Source: JAUVZF01 sp964539385
Lineage (GTDB): Bacteria > Planctomycetota > Phycisphaerae > FEN-1346
Reading direction: 5' to 3'
DNA: 8,789 bases
Assembly: GCA_964539385.1 (NCBI GenBank)
Contig: CAZIJC010000174.1
Span: 1-8,789, forward strand
The translations under genes were made by a program, and so were the position numbers. The notes below the pieces were generated by a model. That model searched no databases. It was not told the DNA's origin and saw only the letters and a program-made list of their open reading frames with translations. Positions 1 to 7,654 of this stretch are shown piece by piece. Within the stretch, counting starts at the first letter, position 1, and each line of letters begins with the position of its first letter.

Positions 1-501
1 GAGATGTGCCAGAATGCCGGCGTGGCATTCGACGTGGTCGGCGTCGAGTTCATGTACGGTACGCACGGCCTGGGCTACAGTATGCGCGACATGCTTCACA
101 TCTCGAACCAGTTGGACCGGTTCGGCGCACTCGGCAAGCCGGTGCACGTGACGGCGTGCGGGGTGCCGTCGGCGTGCGACCCGGACCCGTATGCCGAGAT
201 CGGCGGCGCCCAGCACACGAGCGGCGCCGGCGGCATCTGGCGAAAGCCCTGGGACGAGGTCGTCCAGTCCGACTGGATCGACGAGTTCTGCCGCATTGCT
301 ATCTCCAAGCCGTTCATCGCGGCGATTTCGTGGCGAGACTTCTCCGACCACAAGCCCCACTACTGGCCGCACGGCGGCCTCCTGCGCAAGGACATGAATC
401 CGAAGATTGCCTACCAGCGGCTGATGGGTGTGCGGCAGGAGATCTGGCCGGAGGGCATCAAGGGCCAGGCCAACTCGAACGTCGTCTGGCCCGACGGATA
501 G
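1..501 (+). CDS. GH10-like (endo-xylanase family) protein, C-terminal part, nucleophile apparently replaced
   Basis: The frame is open from the first base, so only the last 166 residues are seen and the real start lies upstream. The segment resembles the last third of a GH10 (beta/alpha)8 barrel. A strand ends in KPVHVTACGVPS (residues 46-57 of the fragment). Then comes a helix (about 91-103), followed by SKPFIAAISWRDFSD (102-116) and GGLLRKDMNPKIAYQRL (125-141), matching the family's late Trp-x-x-x-Asp and 'gL-x-x-d-x-x-PKpAy' signatures. GH10 enzymes hydrolyse beta-1,4-xylan and related glycans with two glutamates. In the family the nucleophile is in an 'iTE' motif; here the matching position reads T51-A52 (bases 154-156, gcg). 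The protein may therefore be inactive as a retaining glycosidase or belong to a divergent branch. The acid/base residue lies outside the window. Family call is fairly sure; activity is not. Confidence 0.7.
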   Translation, partial: EMCQNAGVAFDVVGVEFMYGTHGLGYSMRDMLHISNQLDRFGALGKPVHVTACGVPSACDPDPYAEIGGAQHTSGAGGIWRKPWDEVVQSDWIDEFCRIAISKPFIAAISWRDFSDHKPHYWPHGGLLRKDMNPKIAYQRLMGVRQEIWPEGIKGQANSNVVWPDG

Positions 502-552
502 GGGCGACGCCCACGCAGCGCCGGGCGGCAAGGCACACCTGGGCGATCATCG

Positions 553-572
553 CGCGGCCCGTACGGGCCGCG
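553..572. repeat. 20-bp perfect GC palindrome, copy 1
   Basis: CGCGGCCCGT is followed directly by its reverse complement ACGGGCCGCG. The same palindrome, with one more matching base at 552 (21 bases shared), recurs at 8693-8713 inside a longer 28-bp palindrome. It sits about 50 bases after the stop of the GH10-like gene and is followed by TTGCTGTTG, so it could help end transcription, but there is no clean T-tract. Confidence 0.7.
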
Positions 573-600
573 TTGCTGTTGCGCTCGGGCGGCGTGCGGC

Positions 601-742
601 GGGCAGTCGTACGTGTTTAGCGCCCCACCCGCCACCAAGAGGGTGGCACGGCAGCGGCGAAGCCGTGGGTCGCGTCGCGCCGAGGAGCACACGGTCACGC
701 TGCGCGTGGCCGTGCCACCCGGCTAAACACGTACGGGCAGTC
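601..742. mobile_element. MITE-like element (126 bp) with 13-bp terminal inverted repeats and 8-bp direct repeat
   Basis: GTACGTGTTTAGC at 609-621 is the exact reverse complement of GCTAAACACGTAC at 722-734. Both are bracketed by the exact direct repeat GGGCAGTC at 601-608 and 735-742, which has the form of a target-site duplication. Inside, GGGTGGCACG (641-650) and CGTGCCACCC (711-720) form a second 10-bp inverted pair, so the element can fold into a long hairpin. No transposase fits in 126 bp, so any movement would need an enzyme from elsewhere. Several IS families, for example IS66 and ISL3, commonly make 8-bp duplications. I cannot name the parent from these ends. Confidence 0.6.
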
Positions 743-759
743 ATGCCTGCCAAGAGTGT

Positions 760-787
760 GCGCGGTGGGTCCGGAGACCCGCCGCGC
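760..787. repeat. Palindromic repeat, copy A
   Basis: GCGCGGTGGGTC (760-771), loop CGGA, then GACCCGCCGCGC (776-787). The arms pair over 12 positions with one T/C difference that is a G-U wobble in RNA. The right arm and the following GAAGTGGC match, in reverse orientation, the GCCACTTC flank and arm of the copy at 8593-8620, so the shared unit is longer than the hairpin. Confidence 0.65.
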
Positions 788-833
788 GAAGTGGCAGCGC
801 CGAGCACGCACGCTTCGGGCAGGGCGCAGTCTC

Positions 834-862
834 TTGTGGCGGCGTGGGGCTTTCGCCATAAT
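834..862 (+). promoter_or_regulatory. Candidate promoter of the ComEA-like gene
   Basis: TTGTGG (834-839) and CATAAT (857-862) are separated by exactly 17 bases. The expected transcription start falls at or very near the ATG at 869, which would give a leaderless mRNA. This fits the lack of a Shine-Dalgarno sequence before that ATG. The -35 box is weak. Confidence 0.4.
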
Positions 863-868
863 GCGGCC

Positions 869-1288
869 ATGAGTGGTTCCGCGGGTATGCCGCCGGCCAG
901 GAAGCAGGCGCTGATCGCGCGCGGCGAGCAGGCCGTGCTGGTTATCCTGGCGATTGTCGTCGTCGCAGGCGTGGCGTATCGGGCGATTTCGTACCTGCGC
1001 CTGGGCCAGCAGCCACTTGAGGTCATCCCGGCCGCGCCGCCCACCTACCGCGTGAACGTCAACGCGGCCGACTGGGTAACGCTGGCGCTGGTGCCGGGCC
1101 TGGGCGAGTCGCTTGCAAAACGGATCGTGGCGCTGCGCCAGGATCGCGGCGGCCGGTTCGACACCCTCCAGGACCTCATGGCGGTGCGCGGGATTGCCGA
1201 AAAGAAACTGGCGAAACTGCGACCGTTTCTGTTTGCCGGTCCGGCCGACAGCGCCGGAGAACCCGTCGAGATGACCGACACGCCGTGA
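869..1288 (+). CDS. Membrane-anchored helix-hairpin-helix protein, ComEA-like
   Basis: 139 residues from the ATG at 869. Residues 22-42 are a single hydrophobic membrane segment (LVILAIVVVAGVAY). A linker follows, then a paired helix-hairpin-helix DNA-binding domain: VNVNAADWVTLALVPGLGES to about residue 90, and FDTLQDLMAVRGIAEKKLAKL at 97-117. The 'N-x-N-x-A' opening, the PGLG hairpin and the RGIA hairpin are typical of the ComEA family, which binds incoming double-stranded DNA at the cell surface during natural transformation. The same domain also occurs in proteins of unknown role. The frame stays open upstream to 428, but that part encodes repeats. ATG 869 is preferred because it follows a promoter-like sequence and begins the conserved part; ATG 887 is an alternative. 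No comEC or other competence gene is adjacent, so a DNA-uptake role is inference. Family call is good, role moderate. Confidence 0.75.
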   Translation: MSGSAGMPPARKQALIARGEQAVLVILAIVVVAGVAYRAISYLRLGQQPLEVIPAAPPTYRVNVNAADWVTLALVPGLGESLAKRIVALRQDRGGRFDTLQDLMAVRGIAEKKLAKLRPFLFAGPADSAGEPVEMTDTP

Positions 1289-1361
1289 GGGCGCGCGAGG
1301 CAGGTCGTTTCCGCCGACCGTCTCCGCGCCGCACGTGGCCGCTTCTCGGGGACCCGCCCGC

Positions 1362-1386
1362 GCCCTACGGGCTGCCCTTCTCGGGC
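1362..1386. terminator. Possible bidirectional terminator between convergent genes
   Basis: The 103 bases between two convergent genes hold two short GC hairpins: GCCC-TAC-GGGC (1362-1372) and GCCC-TTCTC-GGGC (1374-1386). There is no T-tract on either strand, so this is only a plausible site where both transcripts could end. Confidence 0.25.
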
Positions 1387-1391
1387 GTGGC

Positions 1392-1700
1392 CTACTCGAG
1401 GGCGCCTTTGATCTTGAGGATGCCGATGTTGTTGTCGCCGGCCTCCTTGAACAGGAGGACCGCCTCGCCAGGCGCCATCGTGGTCTCGAGTTCCCGGAGA
1501 CGCTGATCCAGTTCGGTGGGGCTCTGGGCGGTCCACTTCTCCGTACACTGCTTCTCCCAGGTGCGGAGCGTGAAGCCGTGACCCTCCTCGACCGTCGGCA
1601 CGAGAATCTGCACGAGGTCGTTCTGTTGGAGGTGGGCCTTGATCACGGTGCCCAGGTCGTGGATCGTCGGATTGGTGTGCTCGCTGTAACATGGCGGCAT
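1392..1700 (-). CDS. Uncharacterised 102-residue protein, second gene of the lipoprotein unit
   Basis: I do not recognise this protein. The start is the ATG whose complement is at 1698-1700 (MPPCYSEHTN). AAGGAGA (minus strand, 1713-1707) lies 6 bases ahead of it, whereas the in-frame ATG at 1724 lies upstream of that site and is unlikely. The protein has no signal peptide or membrane segment and looks soluble. Hydrophobic strand-like pieces (DLVQILVP at 28-35, AVLLFKEAGDNNIGILKIKG at 80-99) flank an acidic helix (SPTELDQRLRELETTM, 60-75). It contains two cysteines (C4, C52). It starts 42 bases after the stop of the lipoprotein gene on the same strand, with no terminator visible between them, so the two are probably co-transcribed. 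A small cytosolic partner of an outer-membrane or periplasmic lipoprotein is possible, but nothing in the sequence proves it. Confidence 0.65.
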   Translation of the reverse strand: MPPCYSEHTNPTIHDLGTVIKAHLQQNDLVQILVPTVEEGHGFTLRTWEKQCTEKWTAQSPTELDQRLRELETTMAPGEAVLLFKEAGDNNIGILKIKGALE

Positions 1701-1706
1701 GGCATG

Positions 1707-1713
1707 TCTCCTT
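1707..1713 (-). promoter_or_regulatory. Ribosome binding site deciding the start of the 102-residue protein
   Basis: Read on the minus strand this is AAGGAGA, 6 bases before the ATG at 1700. It lies inside the longer open frame that begins at 1724, which argues for the downstream start. Confidence 0.7.
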
Positions 1714-1742
1714 AATTGGCCCATCGTCGCCTTCTGAGGTCG

Positions 1743-3245
1743 CTAAAGGGCCTTGAGCTGAGCGCGGTACAGGTTGGCGACCTTCAGCCTGCGGCCCATG
1801 TCGTTTCCTGCGTACATGGAGGCCTCGGTGCCGATCTCGTTGCAGAGGCGAAGTGCCTTGTCCTTGGTCGGTGGGGGCTCAGCCTCCGCTTTGTCAACGC
1901 GTTCCTGAATGCCCTTCTCGCGATTCTTCAGGGCCTGGGGACGCGTCGGCAGCTCGCCGGCCTCGGTGGCGACCAGATTGAGCAAGGCCTCTCCCAGTGC
2001 TACCAAGGCTTTCGCCTGCTCAATGGCGCTCTTGTTCTGGAGGGCGCCCTTGAAGGCACTGATGGCGTTCAGCATCTCTTGCTCGTCCGCCGAGAACCAC
2101 TTCATGTTCCACGAAGACTCGGTCCCGGCCGTGCGGTCGGTAATGCGACTGAACGTTCCGGTAGGTACTGCCAACTGGCCGTCTTTGAGGACCAGGACGT
2201 CGAAGCCGACGTAGCCGATGGCAAGCGGCCGGTCAAAGGTCTGGCGCAGCCCGACCGACCCTTTGCTAACAAACGCGATGCGGACCGACGCGCCGATGTC
2301 GAGGTGCGGGGGCTTCGTATCGTCGCCTTCCTTCGCCGCATCGCCTGCTTTCGCCGCACCGCCCGCCGCTGGCTCGATGCTCTCGTTCATGGCATCCAGG
2401 ACCGCCTTGTAGTCCTCCGCCGTTTCCTTGTCCTTCACGACGGGCAGTTTGAAGGGGGGGGTGTCCCCGAAGTCGACGGCGCCTCCGAAGACGCCCGTCT
2501 TGGTCGCCGAGATGTTTAGGCCGCCCGTCAGATAGACCCGTGTGATGACGCGGAGATAGAGTTCCTTGGTCTTGCGGTACCAGGGCTTCTTGGTTCCTTC
2601 CCAATAGTCGGCCAGGAGAGCCTTCCCCGAGGTCTTCGCCCAGGTGTGCAGTTTCCTGAGGACTTCCTCTTCGTCGAGGCCGTAGGTGTACGCGTCCCTG
2701 ATGGTCACGGCCACGGTCGCGCGGTCGGCCCCCATGAGGCTCATGGCGAAGGGCACGCCCTTGATGGGCATGGCGAACCGGATCCCCTTGCCGGTCCGCA
2801 CGTCCACCTTGTAGGTTGGGAAGGCGGCTCGCGGGGCCTCCACGTCAGTGAACCGCTTTGTCTTGGGGTCCCACGTCACGCGTCCCGGCCACGGCCGCGC
2901 GTGGCCCTCGGGGCCCGGCACGTACGTGTCTTCCCAGTACGCCGTCTGGTAGAAGTCGGCGTAGTCCAGCCTATGGAGGCGGGTCAGGCGCCGAGGGAGC
3001 GGCAGGAAGCCCCGGTTCTGCCAGAGCTTCTCCTCGTTCCTGACGGTCGTCTGCACGAGAAAGACGTCGCCGGGCTGGAGGTCTTCTGTCAGCGGATACA
3101 CCGGCATGATCTGGCTGGCGCGAATAGTCTCGCACCATCCCTTGGCGACATCGCGCAACTGCTCGCGCCTTTCCCAGTCGGCACATCCGGACACGACCGC
3201 CAGACACAGAACGACCACCCCAGCACGCAGAGACAGGCGAGACAT
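1743..3245 (-). CDS. Large lipoprotein of unknown function
   Basis: 500 residues. The start at 3245 is chosen because a strong GGAGGAGGG site lies 6 bases upstream and the protein then begins with a clean lipoprotein signal: basic MSRLSLR, a hydrophobic core at 8-18, and lipobox VVSGC with the lipidated Cys at 21. The open frame continues 15 codons further up, to 3290, without support. The residue after Cys is Ala, so inner-membrane retention by an Asp at +2 is not indicated. Residues about 45-290 are a mixed region (PGDVFLVQTTV at 58-68, then several Tyr/Trp-rich pieces). Residues 293-312 are an Ala/Gly/Lys/Asp linker. Residues 315-365 look like beta strands (LDIGASVRIAFVSKGSVGL). The C-terminal third is helical and charged, with a possible coiled coil at about 385-455. 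I recognise no enzyme motif or family. It is the first gene of a minus-strand unit, followed after 42 bases by a 102-residue protein. Confidence 0.8.
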   Translation of the reverse strand: MSRLSLRAGVVVLCLAVVSGCADWERREQLRDVAKGWCETIRASQIMPVYPLTEDLQPGDVFLVQTTVRNEEKLWQNRGFLPLPRRLTRLHRLDYADFYQTAYWEDTYVPGPEGHARPWPGRVTWDPKTKRFTDVEAPRAAFPTYKVDVRTGKGIRFAMPIKGVPFAMSLMGADRATVAVTIRDAYTYGLDEEEVLRKLHTWAKTSGKALLADYWEGTKKPWYRKTKELYLRVITRVYLTGGLNISATKTGVFGGAVDFGDTPPFKLPVVKDKETAEDYKAVLDAMNESIEPAAGGAAKAGDAAKEGDDTKPPHLDIGASVRIAFVSKGSVGLRQTFDRPLAIGYVGFDVLVLKDGQLAVPTGTFSRITDRTAGTESSWNMKWFSADEQEMLNAISAFKGALQNKSAIEQAKALVALGEALLNLVATEAGELPTRPQALKNREKGIQERVDKAEAEPPPTKDKALRLCNEIGTEASMYAGNDMGRRLKVANLYRAQLKAL

Positions 3246-3251
3246 GGCAAG

Positions 3252-3260
3252 CCCTCCTCC
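3252..3260 (-). promoter_or_regulatory. Strong ribosome binding site of the lipoprotein gene
   Basis: On the minus strand this reads GGAGGAGGG, 6 bases before the ATG at 3245. It fixes the start at the signal peptide rather than at the upstream in-frame ATG at 3290. Confidence 0.75.
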
Positions 3261-3280
3261 AAAAGGACAAGACCAATACC

Positions 3281-3309
3281 ATGATGCCAAGAACTCTACA
3301 GACTGTCAA
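3281..3309 (-). promoter_or_regulatory. Candidate sigma70-type promoter of the lipoprotein unit
   Basis: On the minus strand a perfect TTGACA (3309-3304) is followed after 17 bases by CATCAT (3286-3281), four of six matches to the -10 consensus. The 9-bp inverted repeat ACAGACTGT (3298-3306) overlaps the -35 box and could be an operator, but it is short. Divergent transcription with uvrB begins from this same gap. Confidence 0.5.
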
Positions 3310-3404
3310 GCAGAAAACCGTCGGGAACCAACGGCAGTCAGGCCCTTGTGGACGGGTGGTCGCGTCCGGGCCTCACGCTGTCGCAGCCCTTGGCTGCTGG
3401 GCGG

Positions 3405-3433
3405 TTGCTGGCGTCGGCCTGCTGTGGTAGAAT
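3405..3433 (+). promoter_or_regulatory. Promoter of the uvrB-nadC-birA unit
   Basis: TTGCTG (3405-3410), a 17-base spacer, then TAGAAT (3428-3433) preceded by TGG, that is an extended -10. Transcription would start near 3440, giving a leader of about 25 bases before the ATG at 3465. This supports starting uvrB there rather than at any start codon further upstream. Confidence 0.6.
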
Positions 3434-3464
3434 GCCCTGCTTCCGGGAACTGCACGGAGCGCGC

Positions 3465-5421
<1,957 letters not shown>

Positions 5422-5444
<23 letters not shown>

Positions 5445-6372
5445 TACCATTCCCCTCGACCGGCTGAAAGGTCGTGCCCTCGAGAGCCTTCAGCCGCTCC
5501 TCACGCTCGCGCTTGAGGAGGACATCGGCCCGGGCGACCTCACGAGCAACGTCCTCATCAATCACGAGGCCGTCGGCGACGCCGAGTTGGTGGCCAAGGC
5601 CGACGGCGTGGCGGCCGGGCTGTTCTGCATCCAGCCGATGTTCAACCGTGTGGACAACCGCCTTCAGTTTCAACCCAACGTCGAAGACGGCGAGCGGGTC
5701 AAGCCGGGCGACGTCCTCGGCCGCATCCACGGCCCCGTGCGACCGTTGCTGACCGTGGAGCGGACCCTGCTGAATTTCCTCCAGGCCCTGTCGGGCATCG
5801 CGACGCTTACCGCGAAGTTCGTCCAGGCTGCGGCCGGCACGGGGGCCATCATCCTCGACACGCGAAAGACCACCCCCGGCTGGCGGTACCTGGAGAAGTA
5901 CGCCGTCCGAATGGGTGGCGCCGTCAACCATCGCACCGGCCTCCACGACGGCGTCCTCATCAAAGACAACCACCTGGCCGTTCGGGCCCCGCAACACGTC
6001 GGCGAGACCATCGCCGAACTCGTCCGCGAGGCCCGCCAGCGGATCTCCCCCGAGATCCCCATCCAGGTCGAGGTCGAGAGCATTGAGTACCTCGAGGAGA
6101 TCCTCGCGGCCGAGCCCGACGTCGTCCTGCTGGACAACATGAAACCGGCCGCACTCCGCGAGGCGGTGCGCCGGCGCGACCGCTTGTTTGGGGACAAAGG
6201 ACCGGCGCTCGAGGCCTCCGGAGGCGTCACGCTGCGCAACGTCGGCGCCATCGCCGCTACCGGCGTGGATCGCATCAGTGTGGGGGCGCTGACGCACAGC
6301 GCGCCGAACCTCGATGTGTCGCTCGAGGTTCACCCGGCGTCACGACCCCGTCCCGGCCGGCGCGCGGGGTAA
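5422..6372 (+). CDS. nadC: NadC, quinolinate phosphoribosyltransferase (decarboxylating)
   Basis: 316 residues, slightly longer than the typical 280-300 because of a short Pro/Arg-rich tail (HPASRPRPGRRAG). The enzyme converts quinolinate and PRPP to nicotinate mononucleotide, CO2 and diphosphate in de novo NAD synthesis in the cytosol. Family signatures: EEDIGPGDLTS (32-42), VERTLLNFLQALSGIAT (112-128), DTRKTTPG (146-153), KYAVRMGGAVNHR (159-171), KDNH (181-184), VEVES (216-220), LLDN (236-239), EASGGV (264-269) and ISVGALTHS (285-293), containing the expected Arg, Lys, Asp and Glu ligands for quinolinate and PRPP. The start at 5422 overlaps the end of uvrB by 23 bases, with AGGA about 8 bases upstream, so translation is probably coupled. 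nadA and nadB are not nearby. Confidence 0.96.
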
Positions 6373-6407
6373 CGGATGGCAGCCCGGTCCTTCGGAAAGG
6401 AAAGTCC

Positions 6408-7394
6408 GTGGATCCGCGGGTCGGCTTAGCGCTTCGTCGCCGACGTTCGCGGCCGGTCCGTCCGGAGGATCTGTCCGCCGAACTGGGCGTGCCGCCGCAG
6501 CGCATCGTTGCTGCGGTCGATGAGTTAGGCCGCCTGGGATTTGTCATCGAATCTCATCCGATGCAGGGGCTTCGCCTCGTCGAGGCGCCGCCGGGGCTGT
6601 TTGCGGAGGAAGTGGCGTGTGACCTTGTCGTCTCGCGGATTGGGCGGCGCGTCCGATGTGTGGAGACGACCCGATCCACCAACCACCTCGCGTGGGAGGC
6701 GGCGGATCGGGAGCAGGACGCGGCTGACGGCTTGGCCATCCTCGCCGAGTACCAGACCGCCGGCCGCGGACGACGGGGCAACCGCTGGATCGCCCCGCCG
6801 CACACCTCCATTCTTTGCTCGGTGATCGTCTGGGTGCCGCTTACGCCGACTCGGGGGGGACTCCTGACTCGCGCAGCCGCCGTCGCCGTCGCCGAGGCGA
6901 TCGAACGCGAGTGTCGCCTGAGCGTCGGAATCCGGTGGCCAAACGATCTGGTGGTCGATGACCTGAAGGTTGGCGGCATCCTGGTGGAAGCGCGGCCGGC
7001 TGCCGACGGGACGGGGCCGGCCGTCATCGGCGTCGGCATCAACTGCACGCAGGAGCCGAACGCCTTTCCGCCGGACTTCCGCCGCAGCGCTGCCAGCCTG
7101 GCCATGTTCGGAGAGGACGTGGACCGCACGCTGCTGGCCAAGCGGCTGCTCGAGAGGCTGGATCATGCGCTCGGTCGCATGGCCGACGACGGCATCAGCG
7201 AACTTCGCCGCCATGCGGCACAGCGGTGCCGAACCCTTGGCCGACGCATTACCCTGAGCGACCGCCACGGCACGTTCAGCGGCGAGGTGCTGGACCTCGA
7301 CCCGGACTACCAACTCGTTCTGAGGCTTGCCGAAGGGGCTATCCGCCGCTTTACGGCCATGACCACATGCGTCGTTTCCCAAGACGGAACGTAA
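6408..7394 (+). CDS. birA: BirA-type biotin-[acetyl-CoA-carboxylase] ligase with N-terminal winged helix
   Basis: 328 residues from a GTG start, with AAGGAA 7 bases upstream; no ATG in this frame fits. It activates biotin to biotinyl-5'-AMP and attaches it to the lysine of biotin-carboxyl-carrier domains. Residues about 5-60 form a winged-helix domain (RPEDLSAELGVPPQRIVAAVDELGRLGF), as in bifunctional BirA that also represses biotin genes. The catalytic core shows STN (90-92), the biotin/ATP loop QTAGRGRRGNRW (116-127), RWPNDL (176-181), KVGGILVE (187-194) and GVGIN (208-212). The C-terminal SH3-like domain spans about 275-320 (LGRRITLSDRHGTFSGEVLDL). Only 35 bases separate it from nadC, so it is the third gene of the uvrB unit. 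Regulation of biotin synthesis is possible given the helix domain, but no target operator is visible here. Confidence 0.94.
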   Translation: MDPRVGLALRRRRSRPVRPEDLSAELGVPPQRIVAAVDELGRLGFVIESHPMQGLRLVEAPPGLFAEEVACDLVVSRIGRRVRCVETTRSTNHLAWEAADREQDAADGLAILAEYQTAGRGRRGNRWIAPPHTSILCSVIVWVPLTPTRGGLLTRAAAVAVAEAIERECRLSVGIRWPNDLVVDDLKVGGILVEARPAADGTGPAVIGVGINCTQEPNAFPPDFRRSAASLAMFGEDVDRTLLAKRLLERLDHALGRMADDGISELRRHAAQRCRTLGRRITLSDRHGTFSGEVLDLDPDYQLVLRLAEGAIRRFTAMTTCVVSQDGT

Positions 7395-7422
7395 GAAAAC
7401 CGCCCTAAATCCGAGGCGCGCG

Positions 7423-7450
7423 CCGAGGTTGGAGCAGCAATTCTCCTCGG
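7423..7450 (+). terminator. Possible weak terminator after birA
   Basis: CCGAGG (7423-7428) pairs with CCTCGG (7445-7450) around a 16-base loop that itself contains GGAG and CTCC. TCTTTCG follows. It lies 29 bases after the birA stop. The T-run is broken, so termination would be partial at best. Confidence 0.3.
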
Positions 7451-7484
7451 TCTTTCGTATGGCCAGTGCGGCGCGCAAACTATC

Positions 7485-7506
7485 GTGCCATAAGGAGTTA
7501 TGGCGC
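7485..7506 (+). other. Hairpin presenting a GGAG loop
   Basis: A 9-bp stem (GTGCCATAA at 7485-7493 with TTATGGCGC at 7498-7506, one G-U pair) closes a GGAG tetraloop. It is unusually AT-rich at the tip for this region. A GGA in a hairpin loop is the shape bound by CsrA/RsmA-type proteins, but no csrA is visible here and function is unproven. Confidence 0.4.
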
Positions 7507-7600
7507 GAACCCAGGCCTGCGCCGGCAGCACGGACCGCCACCGCACTTGACGGCGGGCCGTTCATCGTTACCTTCAATAGTGCATCATCAGGGCGGAACT

Positions 7601-7630
7601 GGCGGTCTTCAACAACCGTCGCCTTTTTTT
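7601..7630 (+). terminator. Rho-independent terminator
   Basis: GGCGGT (7601-7606) pairs with ACCGTC (7615-7620), with one G-U pair, around an 8-base loop. GCC and then seven T follow (7624-7630). It probably ends the uvrB-nadC-birA transcript, or a short RNA from the region before it, just ahead of the pilin promoter. Confidence 0.65.
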
Positions 7631-7639
7631 GGCTTGGAC

Positions 7640-7648
7640 TGTTAGAAT
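7640..7648 (+). promoter_or_regulatory. Extended -10 promoter of the pseudopilin gene
   Basis: TGTTAGAAT is an extended -10 (TGn followed by TAGAAT at 7643-7648), with the same hexamer and TGn as the uvrB promoter. No good -35 lies 16-18 bases upstream, where the terminator T-tract is. A start near 7655 would give a leader of about 297 bases. Confidence 0.45.
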
Positions 7649-7654
7649 GGGCAA

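Larger units (their letters stand above)
502..868. other. Repeat-rich intergenic stretch
   Basis: These 367 bases lie between the GH10-like gene and the ComEA-like gene. An open frame from 428 continues into the latter, but its codons here simply translate palindromic repeats. The stretch holds a 20-bp perfect palindrome (553-572), a MITE-like element with target duplication (601-742), a palindromic repeat copy (760-787) and the likely promoter of the ComEA-like gene (834-862). I see no gene in it. Confidence 0.7.

Noticed and set aside
428..868. Upstream extension of the ComEA-like frame (about 147 extra codons)
   Set aside because: It overlaps the end of the GH10-like gene, runs through the palindrome and the MITE-like element, and contains the repeat-coded peptide GGSGDPPR. 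The conserved protein begins at 869.
2454..2461. Run of eight G inside the lipoprotein gene as a frameshift or phase-variation tract
   Set aside because: The frame is intact across it. Eight bases in a GC-rich genome codes simply for Pro-Pro, and no second copy or repeat structure suggests switching.
1716..2519. 267-codon plus-strand open frame opposite the lipoprotein gene
   Set aside because: The minus strand has promoter, strong Shine-Dalgarno, signal peptide and lipobox. The plus frame has none of these and is composition-driven.
3298..3306. ACAGACTGT as a LexA-type SOS box for divergent uvrB control
   Set aside because: It lies about 120 bases upstream of the uvrB -10, is only 9 bp, and does not have the spacing of known LexA boxes. 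It remains at most a candidate operator for the lipoprotein promoter.
6392..6407. GAAAGGAAAGTCC resembling a conserved RNase P RNA segment
   Set aside because: It is the ribosome binding site and start region of birA. No partner helices of RNase P RNA surround it.
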